Made by a program: the position numbers and the translations under genes
Notes under the pieces: generated by a model
What the model was told of the DNA's origin: nothing
The model's input: only the letters and a program-made list of their open reading frames with translations
The model's database searches: none
DNA from: CAYSCW01 sp964429795
GTDB lineage: Bacteria; Acidobacteriota; Aminicenantia; Aminicenantales; Aminicenantaceae
Reading direction: 5' to 3'
DNA: 64,000 bases
Assembly (NCBI GenBank): GCA_964429795.1
Contig: CAYSCW010000006.1
Span: forward strand, 33,691-97,690
Shown here: one piece after another, positions 53,106-60,985 of the stretch
Position numbering within the stretch: the stretch's first letter is position 1
Layout of the letters: every line of letters begins with the position of its first letter

Positions 53106-53882
53106 TTAGGGGGCTAGATTCTTATAGAGGGAAAAGTAGGAAGCGATTATTTTTTTCCCCCAGATAAGAGCGACAAAGGCGGCTACGGCAAGAAAAGATC
53201 CGAAGGGAAGAGAGTACTGAAGGTTCTTCTTTTTGATAAGGATAAAAACCCCCCCGAAAAGAGCTCCAGTGAAGGAGGCCAGAACCAGTGTGAAAAGGGT
53301 CAGGCGCCAGCCTAGATATGCTCCGATCATCAACATCATGGTCACATCCCCCATCCCCAGGCCCTCTTTTTTCCGCAATAAATAATAGGCTCCATAGACA
53401 AAAAGCAGGAATCCAGCTCCGCTGACTGCTCCCACCAGAGCTTGACGCAGGTTTAAGTCCGGTCGAACGAGAGAATAAATAAGGGCAAGCAGTAGGACGG
53501 GGAGAGTGATTTCATCGGGAAGGATTTGGTGAAAAAAATCAATAAATCCTAAGATAACCAAAGCGCTGAAAAAAAGGGAGGAGGCGAAGAAAGAAGGGCT
53601 CAGGGAATATTCGTTGTAGAGGAAAAGCAAGGCCAGTGGAGTCAACAATTCGACCAGCGGATAGGAAGGAGGTATTCTGGCCTTACAGTGACGGCATTTT
53701 CCTCCAAGGAGAATGTAGGAGAAAAGAGGAATGTTGTCGTAGAATCTGATTTTCTGATGGCAGTGGGGGCAGGATGAGGACGGCTTCACCAAGCTTATTC
53801 TCCGCGGAAGACGGTAGATCACTACATTCAGGAAGCTGCCCCAAGCGAGGCCGAAGAAGATGATGAGAATTATCTCTTCCAT
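53106..53882 (-). CDS. pilD: Prepilin peptidase PilD/GspO
   Basis: Inner-membrane aspartic protease that cleaves and methylates prepilins. The 258-residue protein has the cytoplasmic zinc cysteines CPHC and CRHC (about residues 38-68), eight predicted helices, and the two catalytic aspartates in GFIDFFHQILPDEITLP and GMGDVTMM. It overlaps the end of the upstream TPR gene by 13 bases and converges on the pilin operon whose products it should process. Confidence 0.92.
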   Translation of the reverse strand: MEEIILIIFFGLAWGSFLNVVIYRLPRRISLVKPSSSCPHCHQKIRFYDNIPLFSYILLGGKCRHCKARIPPSYPLVELLTPLALLFLYNEYSLSPSFFASSLFFSALVILGFIDFFHQILPDEITLPVLLLALIYSLVRPDLNLRQALVGAVSGAGFLLFVYGAYYLLRKKEGLGMGDVTMMLMIGAYLGWRLTLFTLVLASFTGALFGGVFILIKKKNLQYSLPFGSFLAVAAFVALIWGKKIIASYFSLYKNLAP

Positions 53883-54706
53883 GGGATTGACGCAGCCTTG
53901 ACTTCTCCTTTTTGAGGGTCATAGAGATAGTCTTTACCGTCCCGGTCTTGGGGGAGAATATTTAAAATGCCGGATCTCACCAACTGAGACAGATTGGCTG
54001 GGTTCCGGCCGTATCTCTGCTTGTATTTTTCAATCGTTTCATGGATGGCTTGGATATCCATCGCTGATTTGACCTGGTAGAGATGGTTGTCGGCGATTTT
54101 TTTTACCCTCTCATCTTCGGCGTTATTGAAGACGTCCAGCCATGTGTCCCACGCCGTTTGGTAATCAGCAATCTTGTATGCTGCACTGGCATAGAGACGC
54201 TTGGTAATGGTAGGGGCCCCTTCGATTTCCATGGTCTTCTTGTAATATTCACGGGCAAGTGCATAGTCTCGGCTTATCATCTGTGCGTAATGTGCAGCCT
54301 GAAAAGGGAAGATCCATTGATCAGGGTTTTTCTCCAGGCCTCTATCCAGGATTTTATAGGCCAGATTTATGTCCCTGGCTTCGTAGATGGCAATCATGGC
54401 TCCGATTTCGTAGGGGTCGAGATAGTGTGGGTCCAACTCGGAGATGACCGAGAAGATGTGGTCGAGATGTTCAAATCTGTTTACCACAGTATAGGTGGTG
54501 TAATATTGAATGGCCCACAGATAGATAAGGTCAGCAAGCAAGGAGGAGTAACCGAACGTGGTATACTTTAGGTATTTTCCGGAAGGGATGTAGATGATGG
54601 AAGCACCGGGTATTTTTTCACGTTTGATCCTATCGACCTTGATTTTGAGTCCCATGAAGGTTCCCAAACTCAAGATGAGGACTACAACCACGAACTTCTT
54701 CTTCAT
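53870..54706 (-). CDS. Membrane-anchored TPR-type protein in a PilGHI-like ABC operon
   Basis: A 278-residue protein with one N-terminal helix (VVVVLILSLGTFMGL), then YLKYTTFGYSSLLADLIYLWAIQYY and TPR-like helical pairs covering about 75-200 (AYKILDRGLEKNPDQWIFPFQAAHYAQ). I do not recognise a named family. Order ABC ATPase, permease, this gene, pilD recalls the Myxococcus pilG-H-I-D cluster, where pilGHI is needed for pilus assembly; equating this with PilG is an inference. The frame begins at TTG 54712, overlapping the permease stop; ATG 54706 is used here. Confidence 0.68.
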   Translation of the reverse strand: MKKKFVVVVLILSLGTFMGLKIKVDRIKREKIPGASIIYIPSGKYLKYTTFGYSSLLADLIYLWAIQYYTTYTVVNRFEHLDHIFSVISELDPHYLDPYEIGAMIAIYEARDINLAYKILDRGLEKNPDQWIFPFQAAHYAQMISRDYALAREYYKKTMEIEGAPTITKRLYASAAYKIADYQTAWDTWLDVFNNAEDERVKKIADNHLYQVKSAMDIQAIHETIEKYKQRYGRNPANLSQLVRSGILNILPQDRDGKDYLYDPQKGEVKAASIPWKR

Positions 54707-54708
54707 AA

Positions 54709-55473
54709 TCAAGTGAAGTCTTTCTTCCTGAACACCAGCATGGCCAAGGCAAGAAGGAAGACAGAATAAAATGTTCCATAGATAAAGGAGTAGAGGAAGA
54801 TCTCTGAGGGGATGGGCAGGTTATGAACCACTTCGGTTTTAAAATTAAAATTTTCCAGGTCAGGAAGGAAGGTATACAGGATTTGAATGAGGATTTTTCC
54901 TATCCCCGGATTCATTTTGTTGATGCTGTTCTCCAGCCCCCAGGATGTGTGTCCGATAAGGTAGAAAGAAAGAGAGAAGATGGAACTCAAGATGGGAGTG
55001 GAGAAGCAGGAAAAAAGGAGGGCCACGGCTGTAATCAAGCAGATCTCGATAAAGATATAGACGACGGCTATCAACAACTTCCATTCAATCGTGAAGGAGT
55101 GAAAGAAGACCAGGGCAAGAAATATGAAACTCATCAAGAGAAGCATGATGAAAAGAGTCAGAATAAGACCCAGATATTTTCCGAGCAGGAATTGATAGCG
55201 ATGGATGGGCTTGGAAAGGATGGTGTAAACAGTCTTCTTGTCAATCTCTTTGTAAACAAGGCCTGTGCCCATCAGGATGGCCATCAGTGCCCCGAAAAGG
55301 GAAAGAGAACCCAGGCCCACATCCTTGATTATTTTGACTCTATCACCCACGGTGAGGAGAGCCAGAAGGCGGGAAAAAGCAATACAAACGGCAGCGAAAA
55401 AAAGAAGCAAATACAGGATTCTGTCTCTTATCGCTTCCTTGAATGTGTTTGAAGCTATGACTCTGATTTTCAT
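54709..55473 (-). CDS. ABC-2-type transporter permease (PilI-like)
   Basis: A 254-residue membrane protein with about six helices and the ABC-2 permease start MKIRVIASNTFKEAIRDRILYLLLFF. Its start codon overlaps the ATPase stop (ATGA), so the pair forms one transporter. Position beside pilD and the pilin genes suggests the PilHI system of Myxococcus; the transported substrate is not known in either. Confidence 0.83.
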   Translation of the reverse strand: MKIRVIASNTFKEAIRDRILYLLLFFAAVCIAFSRLLALLTVGDRVKIIKDVGLGSLSLFGALMAILMGTGLVYKEIDKKTVYTILSKPIHRYQFLLGKYLGLILTLFIMLLLMSFIFLALVFFHSFTIEWKLLIAVVYIFIEICLITAVALLFSCFSTPILSSIFSLSFYLIGHTSWGLENSINKMNPGIGKILIQILYTFLPDLENFNFKTEVVHNLPIPSEIFLYSFIYGTFYSVFLLALAMLVFRKKDFT

Positions 55474-56387
55474 CCTTTTTTCACCATATCCACAAACAGG
55501 TCCTCCAGAGTTTCTGTTCGAGGGATAAGGGAGTGTATTGTTCCTTTTTCTGACTGGACCAGGCGGAGGACTTGATCGATTTTTTCTTCCTGGTAAACTT
55601 TGAGAAGAATCTTTTCTCCGTGAGCAAACACGGCATCTCCCAACCGACGAAGTTTTTGATCGTCCACTCCGGAGAGAACGATTTCGGTAAACAAGATTTC
55701 CTCTGCGATCAGATCCTTAAGCTTCCCTTGGCTGCTGATTTCTCCGTTTACGATGATAGCTACCCTGTCGCATATCATCTCGATATCCTGGAGGATGTGG
55801 GAACAGAGGAATACAGTCTTTCCTTCTTCTTTAAGCCGGACGATAATATCTCTTATCTCCTTTCTCCCCAAGGGATCAAGACCTCCCAGAGGCTCATCCA
55901 GAAAGACGAGAGAAGGCTCGTGGATAAGAGCTTGGGCCAGACCTATTCTTTGGAGCATCCCCCGGGAGAACTTTCGGAGCTGCAGATGGGTTGAGCTTTC
56001 CAGCCCCACCAGCCGGAGCAGGGCTTCGATTTTCTTTTTTCTTTCCTTTTTGGCTATGAGGGTTAGTTGGCAGCAAAAATGCAGAAATTCTGAAGCCGTC
56101 AAATAATCATAGAAATATGGATTTTCAGGGAGATAGCCTATCTGTTCCTTGGCTTCGAGGGAGAGGTGAGGGAGGCCGAAAATTTCGATGTTTCCCTTGT
56201 CTGGAAAAATCAGCCCCAAGATGCATTTGAGAGTGGTGGTTTTGCCTGCTCCGTTGGGGCCTAGATAACCGAAGATTTCACCTTCCCCCACATCGAGGGA
56301 GATTCCTCTGAGGATCTCCTTTTTTCTGGGGATGAAACCAGATTTGAAGGATTTGTGAAGGTCAGAAATTTTAAGGACAGCATTCAT
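55470..56387 (-). CDS. ABC transporter ATP-binding protein (PilH-like)
   Basis: A 305-residue ATPase. Walker A GPNGAGKTTT near 45, a signature variant FSRGMLQRIGLAQALI, Walker B LVFLDEPLGGLD and the switch histidine in FLCSHILQD. A C-terminal extension after about 220 is typical of the drug/ABC-2 exporter branch. First gene of the ATPase-permease-TPR-pilD operon. A TATAAT lies 12 bases before the ATG, leaving a leader of only about five bases. Confidence 0.88.
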   Translation of the reverse strand: MNAVLKISDLHKSFKSGFIPRKKEILRGISLDVGEGEIFGYLGPNGAGKTTTLKCILGLIFPDKGNIEIFGLPHLSLEAKEQIGYLPENPYFYDYLTASEFLHFCCQLTLIAKKERKKKIEALLRLVGLESSTHLQLRKFSRGMLQRIGLAQALIHEPSLVFLDEPLGGLDPLGRKEIRDIIVRLKEEGKTVFLCSHILQDIEMICDRVAIIVNGEISSQGKLKDLIAEEILFTEIVLSGVDDQKLRRLGDAVFAHGEKILLKVYQEEKIDQVLRLVQSEKGTIHSLIPRTETLEDLFVDMVKKG

Positions 56388-56398
56388 AGGATCTTTTC

Positions 56399-56404
56399 AT
56401 TATA
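56399..56404 (-). promoter_or_regulatory. -10 box with a very short leader, PilGHI-like operon
   Basis: Perfect TATAAT on the minus strand; start predicted near 56392, five bases before the ATG at 56387. No clear TTGACA at 17 bases (TTGAAA lies 21 bases away) and no ribosome-binding site. Confidence 0.4.
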
Positions 56405-56476
56405 TTTAAATAAAATCGGCTTTTATTTCAATCGTTTTTTTAAAAAATTAGGTCAGCCCTGACTCTTAGTGAATAC

Positions 56477-57037
56477 TCAATCAGGAATGATATGCTGGAG
56501 TGAGTCAGGTTCGATGGTTATATAGAAATCGCTTCCTAGATAGAGAAGAGGACGCACTTTTCCAGGATTGAGCACTCCTTCCTCGTTAAATACCTTTTCC
56601 TCTTCATGGATGGCAAGCACTTGTCCCACAAAGAGATCATGATCTCCATAAGCTCGTATTTCCGCCACCTTGCATTCGAAGCAAACATATGCTTCTTCGA
56701 TGATGGGCGAGCTTATGATTTTTGAAGGAGCGAGCTTGACCTGAAATTCTTTGATTTTATCCATGTCATGACCGGATTTTCTTCCCATTTGAGCCGACAG
56801 TTTTACTTTCTCGGCACTTAAAAAATTGGCTGTGAACTCCCTTGCTTCAGAGATGACTTGATGGGTGAAGCGCTTCTTACTGATGAGAACGCCAAAGAGA
56901 GGAGGATCAAAGGAAAGAGCTGTATGCCAAGCGCAGGCCATGTAATTGAGAAGATTTTCCGAGTGGGCTCCCACGATGGCCACTGTATAAGGATAAAAGT
57001 ACTGGAACTTCTTGAATTGGGTTAAGAATCTTTTCAT
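56477..57037 (-). CDS. Flavin reductase family protein (FMN-binding split barrel)
   Basis: A 186-residue flavoprotein of the flavin-reductase-like domain group: YPYTVAIVGAHSENLLNYMACAWHTALSFDPPLFGVLI is the typical start, followed by FTANFLSAEKVKLSAQMGRKSGHD and a VGQVLAIH segment. These reduce flavin with NAD(P)H or bind FMN tightly. The open frame runs to 57064, but ATG 57037 follows AAGGAGG exactly. It lies 58 bases after the tandem ferritin-like gene on the same strand, suggesting a shared redox role. Confidence 0.86.
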   Translation of the reverse strand: MKRFLTQFKKFQYFYPYTVAIVGAHSENLLNYMACAWHTALSFDPPLFGVLISKKRFTHQVISEAREFTANFLSAEKVKLSAQMGRKSGHDMDKIKEFQVKLAPSKIISSPIIEEAYVCFECKVAEIRAYGDHDLFVGQVLAIHEEEKVFNEEGVLNPGKVRPLLYLGSDFYITIEPDSLQHIIPD

Positions 57038-57095
57038 AGCTACCTCCTTGGAGCCTTTCTCCAATCGCCCTCCGATGATTTAAAACCAATGGCAT

Positions 57096-58079
57096 TCATT
57101 CCAGGCCTTTTATTTTTTGAGCATTTTTGAGTAGCCATTCTTGGGTAAAGACATGTTCTTTGTTTAAGGCAAGATGTAGCTCAAGCTGATCCTTGATCTC
57201 TCCGTCTGGAACGAGAGTGATGAGTTTTTCATATTTGGCGATAAGACTCTTTTCGGCAGGAATGAGGATTTTTAAAGCGGAGAGGCGGTCTTCTCCAGGA
57301 TAGAGAAAGGGCATAGCAGCTGCACTCTTTTCTGCGCCGGTTTCGTCTTTTTTGGTGTTTTCGATCTGGATCACATCTCCCATCTTGATCAGAATGCCGG
57401 AATTTTTGTCCCAATGCCGCATGTGATCGATTGAATTTTTGAAAAGCCGCTGACTGAGGTCCTGATGTTCGCTGAACATAAGAACGTATTTGAGGTAGCG
57501 ATGCATAAGCTCATTTTCCAGATGAGTGATTTCATGGAGGAGTTGTACCTCTTCTTTGTTTTTATTCTTTGGATCGGGCTGATAGCACAAGGCATCTTCG
57601 TTTCCAGTTTCTCTCAGGGCCTCCATCATGGCCTCAAACTGCTGGGAATGGCGAACCTCGTCGTAGGAGATGTTGAGCACCATATTCTGAATTTTGGGAA
57701 ATGTGCCTTCTCTAAATTCAGCGGATTGGTAGAGGTCTGTCACCATATCCTCTGTCATTTTATCTCTCTTAAGATTATCCATGATCTTGGGATAACGCAT
57801 GACTTCATCTGTCTTAAAGGAAGGAGTCCCTCCCATCTGGGTGATAATGATTCCCAGCTGAAGGGCATGATACATTTCATCGATACCGATCTGAATGGTC
57901 TGAGCCCGGATATCTGTTCTGTGCTTCATGAGAGGATCTTCATAGAAGAATTTCCCTTTGGGCATGGAATAGGCATGAATGGTGTACTCGAAGCTCACAG
58001 CCCATTCATGTTCTAAGGCGATGTTGAGAAGTTTAATAGCGTCTTCTTGGGAAGCGATATGTTTAATCTTTTTCATCAT
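57096..58079 (-). CDS. Tandem ferritin-like diiron protein
   Basis: A 327-residue, mostly helical protein. The first half has a ferritin-like four-helix pattern with glutamate and histidine ligands: EHEWAVSFEY (about 28), DEMYHALQLG (about 67) and YDEVRHSQQF (about 139). The second half seems to repeat it with HEITHLENELMHRY (about 178), DHMRHWDKNSG (about 218), AEKSLIAKYEKLI and LALNKEHVFTQEW. It thus resembles two fused rubrerythrin/bacterioferritin-like domains without a rubredoxin domain. Likely binds two iron sites and acts on peroxide or oxygen, or stores iron; which one is open. The flavin reductase follows. Confidence 0.75.
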   Translation of the reverse strand: MMKKIKHIASQEDAIKLLNIALEHEWAVSFEYTIHAYSMPKGKFFYEDPLMKHRTDIRAQTIQIGIDEMYHALQLGIIITQMGGTPSFKTDEVMRYPKIMDNLKRDKMTEDMVTDLYQSAEFREGTFPKIQNMVLNISYDEVRHSQQFEAMMEALRETGNEDALCYQPDPKNKNKEEVQLLHEITHLENELMHRYLKYVLMFSEHQDLSQRLFKNSIDHMRHWDKNSGILIKMGDVIQIENTKKDETGAEKSAAAMPFLYPGEDRLSALKILIPAEKSLIAKYEKLITLVPDGEIKDQLELHLALNKEHVFTQEWLLKNAQKIKGLE

Positions 58080-58096
58080 CTCTCCACAGGTTTATA

Positions 58097-58126
58097 TTCA
58101 TCCAATTATAATCATTTTTGGATGAA
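58097..58126 (-). promoter_or_regulatory. Operator-like dyad over the -10 box of the ferritin-like gene
   Basis: TTCATCCAA (58097-58105) and its exact reverse complement TTGGATGAA (58118-58126) flank 12 bases. A TATAAT on the minus strand (58105-58110) lies within the dyad, about 26 bases before the ATG, which GGAGAG precedes. A protein bound there would block transcription; the -35 region is a T run. Confidence 0.5.
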
Positions 58127-58209
58127 AAAAAAAGTTATACAAGGTAAGCATTTTTTTCCGTGGTAGCATTGGGGCTGGATCCTGAGAAATGAAAATGCTT
58201 CCTCAACAA

Positions 58210-58241
58210 AATCACCCCTCAAATCATCTTAAGGGGTGATT
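58210..58241 (-). terminator. Hairpin downstream of the metallophosphoesterase gene
   Basis: AATCACCCCT (58210-58219) pairs with AGGGGTGATT (58232-58241) over a 12-base loop. Read on the minus strand the stem is followed by TTGTT, a weak T run, so it may end transcription of the metallophosphoesterase. It is also part of dispersed repeat copy B. Confidence 0.4.
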
Positions 58242-58246
58242 GACCG
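58222..58246 (+). repeat. Dispersed 25-base repeat, copy B
   Basis: AATCATC-TTA-AGGGGTGATTGACCG, matching copy A at 46444-46468 at 21 of 25 bases. Both lie in non-coding DNA next to inverted repeats built on ATCACC and GGTGAT. Confidence 0.5.
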
Positions 58247-58386
58247 CAGGGGCGGCTTTTGCCATTATCGTTTCATACAACCTCATGGCTTAACCGCCTC
58301 ATCCAAGGCAAATTGAGGTTGTGAAGGAGAGAAAAGGATTCCTCTCCCGCCCTCCTTTCAATTGCCCCCTTGGTTCACTGAAGGCA

Positions 58387-59490
58387 TCAGTCAAGGGGGT
58401 AATCTTTCAAGAAAGGCTCTGAGCTGTTATCAATAGGACGGCCCTCTTGTATGAAAGCGATAAGGAGCGAAAGGCTTCTCTCCACAAGAACCATTCTCTT
58501 CTGCAAACGGCGCTGCCATTTGGTCAGCCTGATCACATCTTTTTCTATCTCAATACAGGTGATTCCGTTTGTGTAGCCGCAACAGCCGTCATTGAAGTAA
58601 CATGGAACAGGAAAGCCCGGTTTCTGGGTAAAGGATTTAGGCGGTCTCGCTGACCGTCTTTTCAGAATCTCTCTCAATTGGCTTCTTTTTTTCTCCACCA
58701 TCTCCTCTATTTCTGATTTGTTTTTGACATCACTTTCTTTTAGTCGCCTTTTAAGACTCTCTACTTCCATCTGCAGACGGTCGTAGTGAGTCAAGGAGGC
58801 GAATATGGCACGATGGGTGTGGCCACAGACAAGCAAGACTTTATTCATTTTCGCCCATCGGTAATAATTCATCTCCAGGTCGTCCCGGATGCGAAAATTC
58901 TCGGCTGGTCCGTCAATTCCGATATGAAAGAGATTCTGTATGGATTTCCAGATAAACTGGACGGCCCAACGGCTCACCCTCCATGCTTTGTCGTCAAAGA
59001 ACCGGCCCTGATGGCCGTGTATGAGGAAAATGTTCTCCCCCAGACGGATTCCTTCGCAATGCCGAACATTGTCCAGGATGTTAATGTGCCGATGATGACA
59101 GTAACGTCGGAATCGGCGGAGGGAGACTTCTTTGTCGTGATTTCCCCATATTCGTATTTTTTCTCCTTTAGAGTTTTCAGCAGCCATCTCAATTTCCTTT
59201 TTAATCAGTTCCTGGTAATGAGGAAGGATCTGGTCATAATGGTTTTCCCACAGTTCCTCGTTATCACCGAGGACAATCAGCTTGAATCCTTTCTTTTGAT
59301 AAAAGGAAAGAGCCGTATTATACAAAAAGGCGTTTTTTTTAAAATCATCGGCTGCACTCGAGTCTCCCTTGTGGTGATCGGAAAAGAGGACGTACCGATC
59401 TTCTTTATTGTGGAAGGGAATGGTGTTCCCTGGTTTTCTCGCCTGTCTGTATATCTTAGTGAATTTTCTGTTTATGCGCTTTCCGGCCAT
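58387..59490 (-). CDS. Metallophosphoesterase family protein
   Basis: A 367-residue calcineurin-like phosphoesterase. Metal and catalytic motifs in order: FSDHHKGD (about 35), VLGDNEELWENH (about 73), IWGNHDKE (about 115), LIHGHQGRF (about 155) and VCGHTHRAI (about 222). The N-terminal KIYRQARKPGNTIPFHN and a coiled coil (about 240-275) are not shared with UDP-diacylglucosamine hydrolase LpxH, although the LIHGHQGRFFD context recalls it. The substrate is unknown. There are no close cotranscribed genes. Confidence 0.82.
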   Translation of the reverse strand: MAGKRINRKFTKIYRQARKPGNTIPFHNKEDRYVLFSDHHKGDSSAADDFKKNAFLYNTALSFYQKKGFKLIVLGDNEELWENHYDQILPHYQELIKKEIEMAAENSKGEKIRIWGNHDKEVSLRRFRRYCHHRHINILDNVRHCEGIRLGENIFLIHGHQGRFFDDKAWRVSRWAVQFIWKSIQNLFHIGIDGPAENFRIRDDLEMNYYRWAKMNKVLLVCGHTHRAIFASLTHYDRLQMEVESLKRRLKESDVKNKSEIEEMVEKKRSQLREILKRRSARPPKSFTQKPGFPVPCYFNDGCCGYTNGITCIEIEKDVIRLTKWQRRLQKRMVLVERSLSLLIAFIQEGRPIDNSSEPFLKDYPLD

Positions 59491-59596
59491 GGTCTATCTC
59501 AAGAAGATGAAAAATTTTAACCATCATAACATATGTTTTTCACATTTTTCTATCGGCATGGAATCATCTAAAATCAGAGTGCGAGGCTCCTCTATT

Positions 59597-59695
59597 ATGG
59601 AGAAAAAAATGGTTTCCTGCTTACTTTTCCATTTGCTTTTTAAAAAAAAGAGAGGTAAAAGAATGGGAGTGATAAAGACAGGAAAGAGGACATGA
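59597..59695 (+). CDS. Possible 32-residue basic leader peptide before the MEMO gene
   Basis: A short frame (MEKKMVSCLLFHLLFKKKRG then GKRMGVIKTGKRT) with GAGG upstream, ending in ATGA shared with the next start codon. Very basic. It may be a chance frame; the coupling and ribosome-binding site are the only support. Confidence 0.2.
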   Translation: MEKKMVSCLLFHLLFKKKRGKRMGVIKTGKRT

Positions 59696-60903
59696 AAGAG
59701 TGGATGCCGAAATTGAGAAAGGATATTGATATCATTCCTACTTTCTACGATGGGAAAAGAGCTCTCCTGGTCAAGGATTCTCTAGGTCTGATCAAGGAAC
59801 CCTTCCTCATCCATGGAGAAATCTTGTCCTTTCTCGGCCTTATCGATGGAAGAAGAACCATCCGTGACATTCAGCTTGATCTCATCCGACTCAAGAAGGG
59901 GGCATTTGTTTCTTCTCAGGAAGTGGAAAAAATCCTGGCAGAGCTTGATTCCATTTTCATGTTGGAAAGCGAAACTTATCTTCGCGAAAAAGAAAAAATC
60001 CTGGTTTCTTATTCTCTTCTGCCCAAAAGGGCTGCTTTTCATGCCGGCCGTTCCTACCCACAGGAGCCAGGAGAATTACGAATCTTCCTGGATTCCTTCT
60101 TTGCTCAGGATAATGAGACGCCTTTTCAAGGAAAAGAAACAACAGCCCTGATTGCCCCTCACATCGATCTCAACATCGGAAGGAAGGTTTATGCCCGGGC
60201 CTACAAGGCAATAAAGGAGGCTCGTCCCAGAAGAGTGCTCCTTCTGGGCACAGGCCACAGCCTCTATGACTCCCTCTTTTCCCTCACCGAGAAGGACTTT
60301 GAAACTCCCCTGGGAATGCTCAGAACAGATAAGGAGTGGGTGAGAATGTTAAGACTGGCAGGAAAAGGGATAGTTGCCTCAGACGATATTGCCCATCGCA
60401 GTGAGCATTCTCTCGAGTTTCAACTTCTTTTTCTTCAGTATCTTTTTGGATCCGATTTTTCGTTCATCCCTATTTTGTGTGGACCTTTCCAACCTTACCT
60501 CCAAAATGTATCCAGACCGAGAGATATTCCAGGATTGGAAAGATTCTTGGGCGCGTTGGAATCGTGTATGAAGGAGCAGGATTCAACTCTTGTGATCGCA
60601 GGAGTCGACTTATCCCATGTGGGTCCGAAGTTTGGACATAGCCAGGAAGCTTCCTTTTTAAAGATGGAAGCAAAAACTCATGATATGGCTTTGCTGGGCG
60701 CAGTCTGCAAAGGCGATGTGGAAGAATTTTGGAAAAAGGCCAAAAAGGTCAACAACAAATACAATGTCTGTGGCCTGTCTTGTCTGGCCACGCTTCTGGA
60801 GATCCATCCTCAGCGAAAAGGATACCTTCTTGACTATGAGTTCTGGGAAGAAGAAGCCACCCAATCAGCAGTAAGCTTTGCGGCGGTGGCTCTGGAGAAG
60901 TAG
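59692..60903 (+). CDS. MEMO-family protein (AmmeMemoRadiSam system protein B) with N-terminal winged-helix-like domain
   Basis: A 403-residue protein. Residues 1-110 (IHGEILSFLGLIDGRRTIRDIQLDLIRL through AELDSIFMLESE) look like a PqqD-type peptide-recognition fold. Residues 120-403 are the MEMO domain: APHIDLNIG, LLGTGHS, HRSEHSLEFQLLFLQYLFG, VIAGVDLSHVGPKFG and VCGLS contain the histidines, aspartate and cysteine that form the MEMO metal-like site. MEMO, AMMECR1 and a radical SAM protein often occur together; the other two are absent here. GGAAAGAGG precedes the ATG. It is followed within 82 bases by a ureohydrolase and a secreted M64 peptidase. Confidence 0.85.
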   Translation: MKEWMPKLRKDIDIIPTFYDGKRALLVKDSLGLIKEPFLIHGEILSFLGLIDGRRTIRDIQLDLIRLKKGAFVSSQEVEKILAELDSIFMLESETYLREKEKILVSYSLLPKRAAFHAGRSYPQEPGELRIFLDSFFAQDNETPFQGKETTALIAPHIDLNIGRKVYARAYKAIKEARPRRVLLLGTGHSLYDSLFSLTEKDFETPLGMLRTDKEWVRMLRLAGKGIVASDDIAHRSEHSLEFQLLFLQYLFGSDFSFIPILCGPFQPYLQNVSRPRDIPGLERFLGALESCMKEQDSTLVIAGVDLSHVGPKFGHSQEASFLKMEAKTHDMALLGAVCKGDVEEFWKKAKKVNNKYNVCGLSCLATLLEIHPQRKGYLLDYEFWEEEATQSAVSFAAVALEK

Positions 60904-60985
60904 TCAGGAACATTTCTCCATTATTTTATTCTCTGAATCTCGAACAGGAGAAGGATGGATAGAAATGTTCAGGCGGAGGGATACT

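Larger units (their letters stand above)
58080..58386. other. Intergenic region with operator-like dyad and dispersed hairpin repeat
   Basis: Between the starts and ends of two minus-strand genes. The ferritin-proximal part holds a promoter with an inverted repeat (58097-58126); the middle holds a 10-base-pair hairpin (58210-58241) and repeat copy B (58222-58246). The rest shows nothing I can name. Confidence 0.55.

Noticed and set aside
59408..59695. 95-residue frame upstream of the MEMO gene
   Set aside because: It covers the divergent start of the metallophosphoesterase and has no family features; only its last 32 codons are kept, as a low-confidence leader peptide.
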